Source: DRTC01 sp964521025
GTDB lineage: Bacteria > Cloacimonadota > Cloacimonadia > Cloacimonadales > TCS61
Length of the DNA stretch: 34,493 bases
Reading direction: 5' to 3'
Assembly (NCBI GenBank): GCA_964521025.1
Contig: CAZFPK010000038.1
Coordinates: 1 to 34,493, forward strand
The position numbers and the translations under genes are program-made. Position 1 is the stretch's first letter; every line of letters begins with the position of its first letter. The notes under the pieces were generated by a model. It did no database searches. It saw nothing but the letters and a program-made list of their open reading frames with translations, and had not been told where the DNA came from. Positions 15,701-23,155 of the stretch are shown in pieces.

Positions 15701-16615
15701 ATTGGTGCAAGATGTGGTAGATGTTTTTTTGCAATTGGAAAGTGGACAGCAATAAAAAATACAATTATAATAAAAGAGAAACTTAAATCAGTAAAATTAA
15801 AATTCGTTTATCTTTTAATAAACAACGAAAATTACTGGAATAAGGCTGGTAAGGCACAGCCTTTTATTAAATTAGGGAGTGCAAATAATCAGAAAATTCC
15901 TCTTCCTCCGCTTGAAATCCAGGAAAAAATTGTTAGTGGGATTGAAAAAATGGAAAAGAAAGAAAAGGATAACGATGAGAAGATCGAGAAAATTAAAACC
16001 GGTGAAAAAAGCATTATCGATAAACAATTTTCATTGAATAAATCATTAACAAAGATCGGTTTAATTATCAATAAAGTGCAATATGGAATCTCAAAAAAAA
16101 TGAACAAAGAAAATAAAGGTTACAAAATTTTCAGAATGGATGAGATCATAAATCGAAAAATGTTTGATAATGATAATATGAAATATGTCGATATACAAAC
16201 AGATGAATTTTCAAAATATCAACTTAACAAAAATGATATTCTTTTTAACAGAACAAATAGCATCGAACATGTTGGAAAAACAGGGATTTTCGATTTAGAT
16301 GGTGTTTATTGTTTTGCATCATACCTGATCCGTGTAATTGTAAATGTTAATTTAGCCGTTCCTTATTTTGTTTGCCTGATGATGAATTCCGAAACATTCC
16401 AAAGGATTGCGAAAAGCGTTGCCACAAAATCGATCAATCAAGCAAATATCAATGCTGAAAAACTAAAGAATCTGGAAATTCCATTACCTTCGATAGATAA
16501 ACAAAGAAAAATTGTAAAAGAAATTGAATCTTTCGAATCTGAAATCAGTAAATTAAAACAGGAAAATGAGCAATTGAAAATTGGGAAAGAAGAAGTATTG
16601 AAGAAATATTTGTAA
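12740..16615 (+). CDS. Single-chain restriction-modification enzyme (Type IIG/Type I-like fusion)
   Basis: This 1291-aa protein joins all functions of an R-M system. Near the N-terminus 'ADIQISGRDGKVLIIIECKTWG' gives a PD-(D/E)xK nuclease core (D117, E132, K134). The central N6-adenine methyltransferase has motif I 'LDYACGSGHF' (473-481) and motif IV 'NPPY' (575-578). From about 933 there are two HsdS-like target-recognition domains: 'WKLVKLGDLLKIDWG...IPLPPLEIQEKIV' and a second ending 'IPLPSIDKQRKIVKEIE', each followed by a helical linker. Such enzymes methylate adenine and cut unmodified DNA; two recognition domains predict a two-part target. There is no separate R, M or S gene nearby. ATG 12740 is preceded by 'AAAGAGGAATTT'. 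The stop is three bases from the convergent hutU stop. Confidence 0.93.
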   Translation: MDIHKDRKIQIDFLEFLGFNRQIYNPNLYSKQYKEHHDYEISVDISKEKIFYRDDDRLNVNDDKICLGDTTTSNFSHPENFVVLECVNRLLEKGYEPKDLFLEKRWKQRRTESLKADIQISGRDGKVLIIIECKTWGNEFEKEKGKMEENGGQLFSYLQQDKNAEFLCLYSSRFEFDKIQYENAIVKIQDRKEDLEAFKKGDDSIKLYKFANNKTELHEVWKETFYLYFHYNGIFEDDINAYAIELKPLKKRNLKKLKEPQKIFYQFLEILRHNNISDNANAFNRMLALFLCKIVDEEKSKNDILDFQVKEGEDDFEKIQDRLQKLYQKGMSRHLQEKIVYYEDKVIKEIIDKYPKQTPLEEIERIFKEIKYYTNNEFAFKEVHNKELFEQNSRILNEVIKLLQNYQFRYTKKQQFLGDFFELLLNHGVKQSEGQFFTPVPIVRFIILSLVIEEIIFLNLKNEKENFLSKILDYACGSGHFLTESIDEVQKIILTLDKTKYNDKIKKQIEKLKKSPEWAKECIFGIEKDYRLARTSQIACFLNGDGDANIIFSDGLENHTRLKTDKQKFDIVIANPPYSVKSFKNYLNVGKKEFELFSHLTEKSKEIETLFIERTKQVLKPGGKAGIILPSSILSNSGIYTRAREILFKYFEIKAIAELGSKTFIATGTNTVVLFLKRRNDNFQKDRKYIADDLILNKTERKRELDFIDSKKLLIKFLEKRELDFEDYQSFNKREANDKIKQTEFFKEYQNWFENLTETKNLKKKKTFQSKTKDEQKQELSSLFFDKALNIERDKFLYFMLCLQDGDFRGDENYYRSLKTITVNMGNKIDEQKEFLGYEIIGRRGEEGLRIYKDKNDKNMTKLFDDDNYENQEKANSYIRKSFLNSQNFEIHDSLKDNIKWLNLIDMVNFEGVHFEKQINLNAESVTQIESKWKLVKLGDLLKIDWGNTNLTKKIYKKNGYKVYSATGQDGFTDFYEHDGSAIILSAIGARCGRCFFAIGKWTAIKNTIIIKEKLKSVKLKFVYLLINNENYWNKAGKAQPFIKLGSANNQKIPLPPLEIQEKIVSGIEKMEKKEKDNDEKIEKIKTGEKSIIDKQFSLNKSLTKIGLIINKVQYGISKKMNKENKGYKIFRMDEIINRKMFDNDNMKYVDIQTDEFSKYQLNKNDILFNRTNSIEHVGKTGIFDLDGVYCFASYLIRVIVNVNLAVPYFVCLMMNSETFQRIAKSVATKSINQANINAEKLKNLEIPLPSIDKQRKIVKEIESFESEISKLKQENEQLKIGKEEVLKKYL

Positions 16616-16618
16616 TTA

Positions 16619-18649
16619 TTATTTTATTTTCTCCTCAATCAACTTCTCGATAAAATCCTCATCAGTAACAAACGGCAAAGTGATATGATCAGTATCGTTA
16701 AATTTCTGGTTATGTTCTATCGCTATTTCTATCGAATTCTCATTCCTCGCCCAGGCACGGCGCGCAACTCCACACATCACATCCCACGGAAATGCTCGTT
16801 CTAAAATAAAATCAACTCTCTCGCTGCCGTCGAGGAGCATCCCGAATCCGCTGTTGGAAACTTTTCCGATCCCGACTCCGCCGCCGTTGTGAAGTGTAAC
16901 CATACTCATTCCTCTCGCAGCATTTCCGGCATAACATTCGGTACTCATTTCCGCCATGATGTTCGAGCCGTCTTTGATATTGGATGTTTCCCGATAAGGC
17001 GAATCGGTTCCGCCAGTATCATGATGATCTCTTCCAAGCATGATTGGACCGACTTCTTTATTCCGCACCATTTCATTGAATTTGAGAGCAATTGCTAATC
17101 TGCCGGGAGCGTCTTGATAAAGGATTCTGGCTTGCGTTCCAACCACCAGTTTATTCTTCATCGCATCTTTGACCCAGATATAATTATCGCGATCCTGATA
17201 GCGTAATTCTTCACGGCAATTTTTAATTATTTCAGCAGCAGCATTATCTGTTTTGATCAAATCTGCTTCCTTGCCGGAAAGACAAACCCAGCGGAAAGGA
17301 CCGTATCCGAAATCGAAAAGTTCCGGTCCGAGAATATCTTCTACATAACTCGGGAAAATAAATCCTTCGTAAGTATCTTTCCCATTTTTGGAAATCTCCT
17401 TTACTCCCGCATCAAAAACTGCTTTCATAAAACTATTGCCGTAATCGAAAAAATAAGTTCCTCGATCATCGAGAATTTTAACCAATTCAAAATGCTTTTT
17501 CAAGGATTTATTCACAAGTTTAATAAATTGTGGACGATCATTTGCCAGCATTTCCGTGCGTTGTTCAAAACTCAATCCTTGCGGACAATATCCGCCTTCG
17601 TAGGCAACGTGACAGGAAGTCTGGTCAGAAAGCAGATCGATGTGAATATTTTCCTGAACTGCATAATCCAGCAGATCAACTATATTTCCATAAAAAGCGA
17701 TGGAAATACTTTTTTCTTTTTTGATGTTATCAGCTGCCAGATCAAATGCTTCTCGAGGTGATTTTACAACCTTTCCAACCCAACCTTGCGAATGTCTTGT
17801 CTCTATTCTTGAATAATCCACTTCCGCAAAAATCCCGACTCCGTTCGCAATCTCAACTGCTTTTGGCTGTGCTCCGCTCATTCCTCCCAAACCGGAAGAG
17901 ACAAATAATTTTCCTCTTAAATCACCATCTTCGGGAACTCCAAGTTTCATCCTTCCTGCGATCAAAATCGTATTATAAGTTCCATGCACGATTCCCTGCG
18001 GACCGATATACATCCAGCCACCGGCTGTCATTTGTCCGTAATTAGCAACTCCGAGAGCATTGGCACGATTAAAATCTTCCTGATTATCGAACTGCCCGAT
18101 CATCAAACCATTTGTGTTGATCACACGCGGAGAATTCGGTGAAGATTTGAACAAGCCAAGCGGATGTCCACTCATACAAACGAGAGTGTTTTCATGAGTA
18201 AGATTTTCCAGGTATTTTTTGATCAAAAGATACTGCATCCAGTTCTGGCAGACTGCTCCGGTTTCGCCGTAAGTTACTAATTCATAAGGATAAAGCGCAG
18301 TTTCAAAATCGAGATTGTTGTCGATCATGACCTGGAATGCTTTTCCTTCCAGGCATTTTCCTTTATATTCGTTCACCGGTTTTCCGTAAATACTGCCTGC
18401 AGGTCGAAAACGATATCCGTAAATATGTCCATTTGTAAGAAGTTCATCGAGAAATTCAGGAGCAAGTTTTTCGTGGAGTTCTTGCGGAATGTAGCGGAGA
18501 GCATTTTTCAGAGCAAGAGAAATTTCCTTTTTGTTCAGGTTCATTTCTCTTTTTGGTGCTCGCCTGATCCCTTTCTTGAATTTCGGATATGACGGTAATT
18601 TTTTATCCAATTTTATGGACATGGAAGCGGAAATAAAATCGTTGTGCAT
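16619..18649 (-). CDS. hutU: Urocanate hydratase, long form
   Basis: This is the second step of histidine breakdown: urocanate to 4-imidazolone-5-propionate, with tightly bound NAD+, in the cytoplasm. The sequence shows 'MTAGGWMYIGPQGIVHGT', the NAD-site region 'SSGLGGMSGAQPKAVEIA', 'CHVAYEGGYCPQGLSFEQR', 'FGYGPFRWVCLSG', 'GRDHHDTGGTDSPYRET' and 'HNGGGVGIGK'. At 676 aa it is the long form, similar in size to animal urocanases, whereas the common bacterial form is about 555 aa. 'TGGAGAAATT' before the ATG is a good ribosome site. A sigma70-like promoter with an inverted repeat in its spacer lies at 18696-18724. hutH and hutI are not in the window; the formiminotransferase-cyclodeaminase at 29729 acts later in the same pathway. 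Confidence 0.96.
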   Translation of the reverse strand: MHNDFISASMSIKLDKKLPSYPKFKKGIRRAPKREMNLNKKEISLALKNALRYIPQELHEKLAPEFLDELLTNGHIYGYRFRPAGSIYGKPVNEYKGKCLEGKAFQVMIDNNLDFETALYPYELVTYGETGAVCQNWMQYLLIKKYLENLTHENTLVCMSGHPLGLFKSSPNSPRVINTNGLMIGQFDNQEDFNRANALGVANYGQMTAGGWMYIGPQGIVHGTYNTILIAGRMKLGVPEDGDLRGKLFVSSGLGGMSGAQPKAVEIANGVGIFAEVDYSRIETRHSQGWVGKVVKSPREAFDLAADNIKKEKSISIAFYGNIVDLLDYAVQENIHIDLLSDQTSCHVAYEGGYCPQGLSFEQRTEMLANDRPQFIKLVNKSLKKHFELVKILDDRGTYFFDYGNSFMKAVFDAGVKEISKNGKDTYEGFIFPSYVEDILGPELFDFGYGPFRWVCLSGKEADLIKTDNAAAEIIKNCREELRYQDRDNYIWVKDAMKNKLVVGTQARILYQDAPGRLAIALKFNEMVRNKEVGPIMLGRDHHDTGGTDSPYRETSNIKDGSNIMAEMSTECYAGNAARGMSMVTLHNGGGVGIGKVSNSGFGMLLDGSERVDFILERAFPWDVMCGVARRAWARNENSIEIAIEHNQKFNDTDHITLPFVTDEDFIEKLIEEKIK

Positions 18650-18695
18650 AATTTCTCCATTTTAATATATTCCAAATATTCAATGGTAAATATTA

Positions 18696-18724
18696 AATAT
18701 ACAATTTTACGAAATTGTTCTCAA
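18696..18724 (-). promoter_or_regulatory. Promoter of hutU with operator-like inverted repeat in the spacer
   Basis: On the minus strand TTGAGA (18724-18719), exactly 17 bases and TATATT (18701-18696) form a near-consensus sigma70-type promoter; transcription would start about 39 bases before the hutU ATG. The spacer is itself an inverted repeat: ACAATTT and AAATTGT arms of 7 bp around TACG (18701-18718), a natural place for a repressor. Confidence 0.7.
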
Positions 18725-18771
18725 CTCCACGCTATGCTTTATAGTCGAGTCCAATTTATCCTGTCATTTTT

Positions 18772-19587
18772 TTATTCGATGATCCCCTGATCTATCTGCT
18801 CGTTCAAAGATATCTCACTCGTTTGGATAAATTGATCGATCTTTTCTTCGAGAGCATTAATAACTTCGAGAGAAATTTCCTTGGCTTCTTTTCCGGAATA
18901 TTGCTTTCTCAAAACAAAAATAGCATTGACTGCAGAATGGGTAAAATCTACTTGAAAATCGGAATCAACAGTTTCGCAGATCACTATCGATTTTGTTATT
19001 TCATAAGTTTTTTTGGCAAGATTGGAATAATATTCCGCATTTATTAATATCTCTTCGTCTAGATCCTTGCAGGTAAAGAACTGGATCAAAGGGATCGAGA
19101 TCTCGAATTTCTTGAAATTCCTCATTCCTGCAATCCTGAATTGAAAGTCCATTTTCTGGACTATTTGTAAGATATCGACAGAATCCGTAGCCACGAAATT
19201 CGGTTTTTCTGCAAGATCAAACAAACTTTTCGGATCGAATTTCATCTTATAACTGAACGGCTGGAATCCCCAGGAAATTCCTTTGTTATTTAGAATTTTC
19301 TTCCGTTTCATAATTACAGAGAGTATATCATTCAAATAATCTGCAAAAAAAATATGAGAATCACTTTTAAATCCTTTGTTCGTGATTATCCTGAATTGAT
19401 ATTTTCGATTGGAAATCGTTTTGATAAAAGCATTTAAAGCATCGACCATCACTTCATTATTCCCGGGTTCTTTTCCAACTATTTTCAAGAAATTCTTCCA
19501 CTTGATCTTGAACTCATTCAAATACATGCTGTTGACAGGATTTTCTTCCTCCTTCAGCATTTGATCTAATAAAGATTCATAAAACAT
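18772..19587 (-). CDS. Unrecognised cytoplasmic protein, 271 aa
   Basis: I do not recognise this protein. It starts at ATG 19587, which has 'GAGGGG' five bases upstream; the frame also holds a GTG two codons earlier. There is no signal peptide or membrane segment. The composition is mixed alpha/beta with many aromatic and charged residues; segments include 'FQFRIAGMRNFKKFEISIPL' and a C-terminal Glu/Ile-rich helical part ending 'LNEQIDQGIIE'. It lies upstream of hutU on the same strand with 122 bases between them, and hutU has its own promoter there, so a shared role is not implied. Confidence 0.7.
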   Translation of the reverse strand: MFYESLLDQMLKEEENPVNSMYLNEFKIKWKNFLKIVGKEPGNNEVMVDALNAFIKTISNRKYQFRIITNKGFKSDSHIFFADYLNDILSVIMKRKKILNNKGISWGFQPFSYKMKFDPKSLFDLAEKPNFVATDSVDILQIVQKMDFQFRIAGMRNFKKFEISIPLIQFFTCKDLDEEILINAEYYSNLAKKTYEITKSIVICETVDSDFQVDFTHSAVNAIFVLRKQYSGKEAKEISLEVINALEEKIDQFIQTSEISLNEQIDQGIIE

Positions 19588-19830
19588 GATCACCCCTCTA
19601 CGGATAATTGATAATTATTTTAAAAACTTTTCTATCGACTTTCTATTTCCAAACTCTTTTACCTGTAATTTTTGTCAAATTTTCTCTAAAAATTTTGTAG
19701 ATTCCTGACTGTTTTGATAATAAAATTTTAAAATCAGAATAAGAACATAACTTTATATATTGATTTTTCGGACACTTGAACTCCATCTTCCGTCAATTGC
19801 CGGAGATGAAATCCTGTCTTGTTTGAATAC

Positions 19831-19866
19831 AAAAAAGGCTCTTATTTTATTAAGAGCCTTTTTATT
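19831..19866. terminator. Bidirectional intrinsic terminator
   Basis: A 13-bp perfect stem, AAAAAGGCTCTTA (19832-19844) with TAAGAGCCTTTTT (19851-19863), has T-runs on both strands. It probably ends the htpG transcript, whose stop is at 20398. The 810-base gap 19588-20397 holds this terminator and the hairpin repeat array, and no convincing gene. Confidence 0.88.
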
Positions 19867-20018
19867 TTGGTTCTCTTTCATAATATGCAGGTAATTATTT
19901 CAAAAATTGCACAATTGCTTAAATTGCAATCATAAATTAAAGATTGTTTTTGGGAAAAGAATTACGATAAATATTATCAAACTTGAAATCTTTTTCAAAA
20001 GATTTAATCATAAAAACT

Positions 20019-20227
20019 CTGAAAGGATTAAATGTTAATAACCACAAGAGAATCTTGTGGATAGAAAATGAGAACTTACACAACTCTGAAAGAGTTGAAC
20101 AACAATATATCTAATCGATGATGACATTTATGGTTTTAATTCAATCCTTTCAGGATTGCTTTGATGTCATTAATCTCTTTTCCGGAGATTCCATCTCCGG
20201 TTATTAACATTTAATCCTTTCAGGATT
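20019..20227. repeat. Array of hairpin repeats bounded by a 24-bp perfect inverted repeat
   Basis: The outer arms, 20019-20042 and 20200-20223, are exact reverse complements over 24 bases. Inside lie CCACAAGA/TCTTGTGG (20042-20060), CAACTCT-GAA-AGAGTTG (20081-20097), ATGACAT/ATGTCAT enclosing CAATCCT-TTC-AGGATTG (20142-20158), and CCGGAGA/TCTCCGG (20182-20200). The short hairpins share a GAA or TTC loop but have different, still fully paired stems. The array sits downstream of htpG, before the terminator, so it could be part of the htpG 3' untranslated region. Confidence 0.85.
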
Positions 20228-20397
20228 TTATATGAATTTATTCTATTTAAAATTGATTTCATATAGTTTTTTAGTTTTTTTAAATTGAAGATTAGTTCAA
20301 AATAAATATCTTACCTATAATTTTGAAAGAGAACCTTATTTTTATAAAGTTTTTAACGATTAGATCAGTTTAATCCGTGAAATCCGTGAGCATTTAA

Positions 20398-22401
20398 TCA
20401 AATCATCTCCAGCACTTTATTCGAATTCACGATAAATGATTTCAATTCTTTACCGGTAAACTGTTTTTGTTCCAGCAGAGCAAGTTCATGCACATAATTG
20501 ATCAGCAGTTTTGCATCATCGACTTTTCCGTCTTCATAGAATTTCAGGATTTTTTTAATCGTTTCATTTTCAGGATTAACGATCACAGTATGATTTTTCA
20601 ACATATCACTTTCTTTTGGTTGGGAAAGATAGTTCATTTCCTGGAAACGGCGCATAAACTCGTTAAATACGACCATTGCCGGGATCGATTTTGTTTTCAG
20701 GAATTTCATTTCCGTAGTAACGGTTAAATATACTTTTCCTATAATTTCAGTAAAAGTTTTTTGTCCTAATTTTTCGCGGATATTGAACGGAATATCATAA
20801 GGTTTGATGTAGGTAAAATCATCTTTGGTGCGGATATACGGAGCCAGGGTGTTGATCGCACCTGGATTTTTTTTGATGAATTTCGCATAATCGTCTTTAT
20901 TAAAACTCGCTTCGATATTATCGTTCAGGATCTTATCGAAAATCTCTTTGAGTTTCTCGGAATTGGTGCGATTGGAAGCATCTACGACTTCCGCTTTTTC
21001 TTTATCGATGAGATTTTCATTGATTTCCGAATCGATGCGCACAAAAGTCGTTTCCCGGTCTTTCATTTCCAGGTGCTGGAAAAGATGACTGTCGATGATC
21101 GGATGGGAAAAGATAACCTCGATTCCCTGTTCTTTCATCAGATTCAAATATGTAACTTGCGTATCTTCACTTTGGGCATAAAACACTTTTTGCGGTTTAT
21201 CTTTGGATTTATTCCGTTCGCGATATTCTTTGATCGTAATATAATCATCCTGTGTTGTTTTAAAGATGATGTGGTCTTTCATCGCTTCCGAAAATTTCTC
21301 GTCGGAAAGGATCCCGTATTTAATGAAATAATGGATGTCATCCCAGAAACCTTCGTATTTTTTCCTGTCTTCTTTGAAAATATCCTTCAAACTGTCCGCA
21401 ATTTTCTTAATTATATACTGGGAAATTTTCTGAACCTGCTGATCGTGCTGCAAAAAACTTCGGGAAACATTCAGCGGAATATCCGGGATATCGATACCGC
21501 CTTTCAGGAGCAGGAGGAATTCAGGTACGATCTGCTTCAAGTCATCGGCAACGAAAACATTATTGCAGAACAGTTTTACTTTTCCCTGGTTCATTTCCAG
21601 TTGATTTTTTATTTTTGGAAAATACAATATTCCTTTCAGGTTGAACGGAAAATCGACATTTAGATGGATCCAGAAAAGAGGATCATCAAAATCGTGGAAT
21701 AATTTCTTATAAAATTCCTTGTATTCCTCATCCGTAACATCTTTTGGTTTCCTCAACCATAATGCTTCTTTCTGATTGATCGCTTCTTTTTCCTTGTTCA
21801 GGAAGATCGGGAAAGGCATAAAATTGCTGTATTTTTCGATCAATTCCTTAATTTTCTGCTCTTCGAGATATTGTTCATTATCTTTATTCAAATGAACAGT
21901 TACGGTTGTTCCAATATCCTTTCTTTTACTATCTTCGGCTTTGTATTCTGTTTCACCTTCACATTCCCAGAAAGCAGGATGCGAACCTTTTTTAAAGGAT
22001 AATGAATCGATCGTAACCTTTTTGGCGACCATAAAGGACGAGTAAAATCCGAGACCGAAATGTCCGATGATCGCAGATTGCTTATCTTTGTATTTCTCGA
22101 TAAAATCTTCCGCTCCGGAAAAAGCGATCTGGTTGATATATTTCTTGATCTCTGTCGCATTCATCCCGATCCCGTAATCGGTGATCTCCAGAGTTTTCTT
22201 CTTCTTATTGGTTTTGATCTCGATCTTTAATTCGTTTGCGTCCAATTCCGGATCGACTGCTTTCCGTTTGTTCATAGCATCGATCGCATTGGAGATCAAT
22301 TCCCGCAGGAAAATATCATGCTCCGAATAAAGCCATTTTTTGATGATCGGAAAAATATTCTCGGTGTGGATCGATAATTTTCCGGTTTTTTTATCTACCA
22401 T
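20398..22401 (-). CDS. htpG: Hsp90-type molecular chaperone HtpG
   Basis: This cytoplasmic ATP-dependent chaperone is a homodimer. The GHKL ATPase signatures are clear: 'LRELISNAIDAMNK' (about 33-45), 'EITDYGIGM' and 'IGHFGLGFYSSFMVA'. They are followed by the middle domain with 'LNVSRSFLQHDQ' (the catalytic Arg region is typical here) and a C-terminal dimerisation part. The 667-aa length is within the family range and it lacks the eukaryotic MEEVD tail. 'TAAGGGAGAAATAAA' precedes the ATG. A CIRCE-like element lies about 200 bases upstream, so heat-shock control by HrcA is likely. The neighbours are not other chaperones. Confidence 0.97.
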   Translation of the reverse strand: MVDKKTGKLSIHTENIFPIIKKWLYSEHDIFLRELISNAIDAMNKRKAVDPELDANELKIEIKTNKKKKTLEITDYGIGMNATEIKKYINQIAFSGAEDFIEKYKDKQSAIIGHFGLGFYSSFMVAKKVTIDSLSFKKGSHPAFWECEGETEYKAEDSKRKDIGTTVTVHLNKDNEQYLEEQKIKELIEKYSNFMPFPIFLNKEKEAINQKEALWLRKPKDVTDEEYKEFYKKLFHDFDDPLFWIHLNVDFPFNLKGILYFPKIKNQLEMNQGKVKLFCNNVFVADDLKQIVPEFLLLLKGGIDIPDIPLNVSRSFLQHDQQVQKISQYIIKKIADSLKDIFKEDRKKYEGFWDDIHYFIKYGILSDEKFSEAMKDHIIFKTTQDDYITIKEYRERNKSKDKPQKVFYAQSEDTQVTYLNLMKEQGIEVIFSHPIIDSHLFQHLEMKDRETTFVRIDSEINENLIDKEKAEVVDASNRTNSEKLKEIFDKILNDNIEASFNKDDYAKFIKKNPGAINTLAPYIRTKDDFTYIKPYDIPFNIREKLGQKTFTEIIGKVYLTVTTEMKFLKTKSIPAMVVFNEFMRRFQEMNYLSQPKESDMLKNHTVIVNPENETIKKILKFYEDGKVDDAKLLINYVHELALLEQKQFTGKELKSFIVNSNKVLEMI

Positions 22402-22597
22402 TTTATTTCTCCCTTATCCTCCGTATCTTTTTATTCTCCATAGTTTTAACGAAGGAGATAAGCGAAGGAGGATTTTCTTATCCGCGAATTAACACGAATT
22501 AATTCTTTATAAGTTCTGCTAAAACTTATGTTTTCCGCGAATCTTTCATTTTTTTGAGGATAAAAAAAAATTGTCCGTTTTGTTGTCAAAGAATTTT

Positions 22598-22624
22598 TTA
22601 GCAGTCTTTTAGGGAGAGTGCTAT
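22598..22624. promoter_or_regulatory. CIRCE-like HrcA operator upstream of htpG
   Basis: TTAGCAGTC (22598-22606), nine bases, and GAGTGCTAT (22616-22624) match the CIRCE consensus TTAGCACTC-N9-GAGTGCTAA at 16 of 18 positions with the exact spacing. It is about 197 bases before the htpG start on the minus strand. An AT-rich TAATAA stretch lies just upstream on that strand as a possible -10, and a TTGACA lies just downstream (22589-22584), so the exact promoter is uncertain. Confidence 0.85.
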
Positions 22625-22634
22625 TTTTATTATT

Positions 22635-22757
22635 TGTCATTCTGAGACATTCTCTCTGTTTCTTTCTCGAAGAATCTGCAGAACATCTAATTCGGTTTTG
22701 CTACTTTTCACTGAAGATTCCTCGTCTGAAACCACTGAAAGAAACCACGGAATGACA
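22635..22757. repeat. Dispersed 'TGTCATTCTGAG ... GGAATGACA' intergenic repeat
   Basis: The ends are inverted: TGTCATTCTGAG (22635-22646) against CGGAATGACA (22748-22757). Inside are 'GAAGAATCT' and 'AAGATTCCTCG' arms. This is a widely seen type of imperfect palindromic intergenic repeat in bacterial genomes. It fills the space between the 3' end of the DUF2809 gene and the CIRCE element, in the 366-base gap 22402-22767, where I see no other gene. Confidence 0.75.
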
Positions 22758-22767
22758 GAAAAAAAAT

Positions 22768-23145
22768 TCATCTCTTTATTTTATCAAGCCAGAACCAGCC
22801 GATCATTGAACCAAAAAAATAATATGGAAAATCAGTTACAGTGAAGGAATTTCCGAGAATCGTCCTGCCGATGTAATCCTTACGGATAATTTCCAAAAAA
22901 GGCGGATGCCATAATTGAAGAAATTCCAAAAAGCAGGTTGAGAAAAAAACGATGAGAGCGATTTTGACCGGTTTCGATTTCGGGAAAAAAAGAAAAATGA
23001 GCAAACACCAGAAAATCTCATATAAAAGTCCGCCGAAACTGTTATTCAGCCAGTCGGAAAAAGGACCTCGATAAATATTGGATAGAAATCCGATCGGGAC
23101 GATTATGATAATTGAAATTATAATATTTACTGTGATCTTATTTAT
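22768..23145 (-). CDS. DUF2809-type small membrane protein, apparent ATA start
   Basis: The C-terminal half contains 'EFLQLWHPPFLEIIRKDYIG' and 'GNSFTVTDFPYYFFGSMIGW', the signature of DUF2809 integral membrane proteins. The frame stays open well upstream of the only ordinary start (a TTG at 23004) and gives a natural first helix and loop, 'NKITVNIIISIIIIVPIGF' then 'LSNIYRGPFSDWLNNSFGG'. An in-frame stop lies just before that, so the protein must start between 23145 and it. The only fitting first codon is ATA at 23145-23143, with 'TAGGAAA' upstream; no ATG, GTG or TTG is available. Either a rare ATA start is used, or the start was lost by mutation or a sequencing error. Length would be 125 aa. 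It follows the lipoprotein gene by 10 bases. Function unknown. Confidence 0.7.
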   Translation of the reverse strand: MNKITVNIIISIIIIVPIGFLSNIYRGPFSDWLNNSFGGLLYEIFWCLLIFLFFPKSKPVKIALIVFFSTCFLEFLQLWHPPFLEIIRKDYIGRTILGNSFTVTDFPYYFFGSMIGWFWLDKIKR

Positions 23146-23155
23146 TTTGAATTTC

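Noticed and set aside
20019..20227. Repeated CCTTTCAGGATT units that could suggest a CRISPR array
   Set aside because: The copies are in both directions, unequally spaced and form hairpins; there are no regular spacers and no cas genes.
21073..21663. 196-codon plus-strand frame opposite htpG
   Set aside because: It is antisense to a conserved HtpG region, with low-complexity Phe/Ile-rich translation and no ribosome site.
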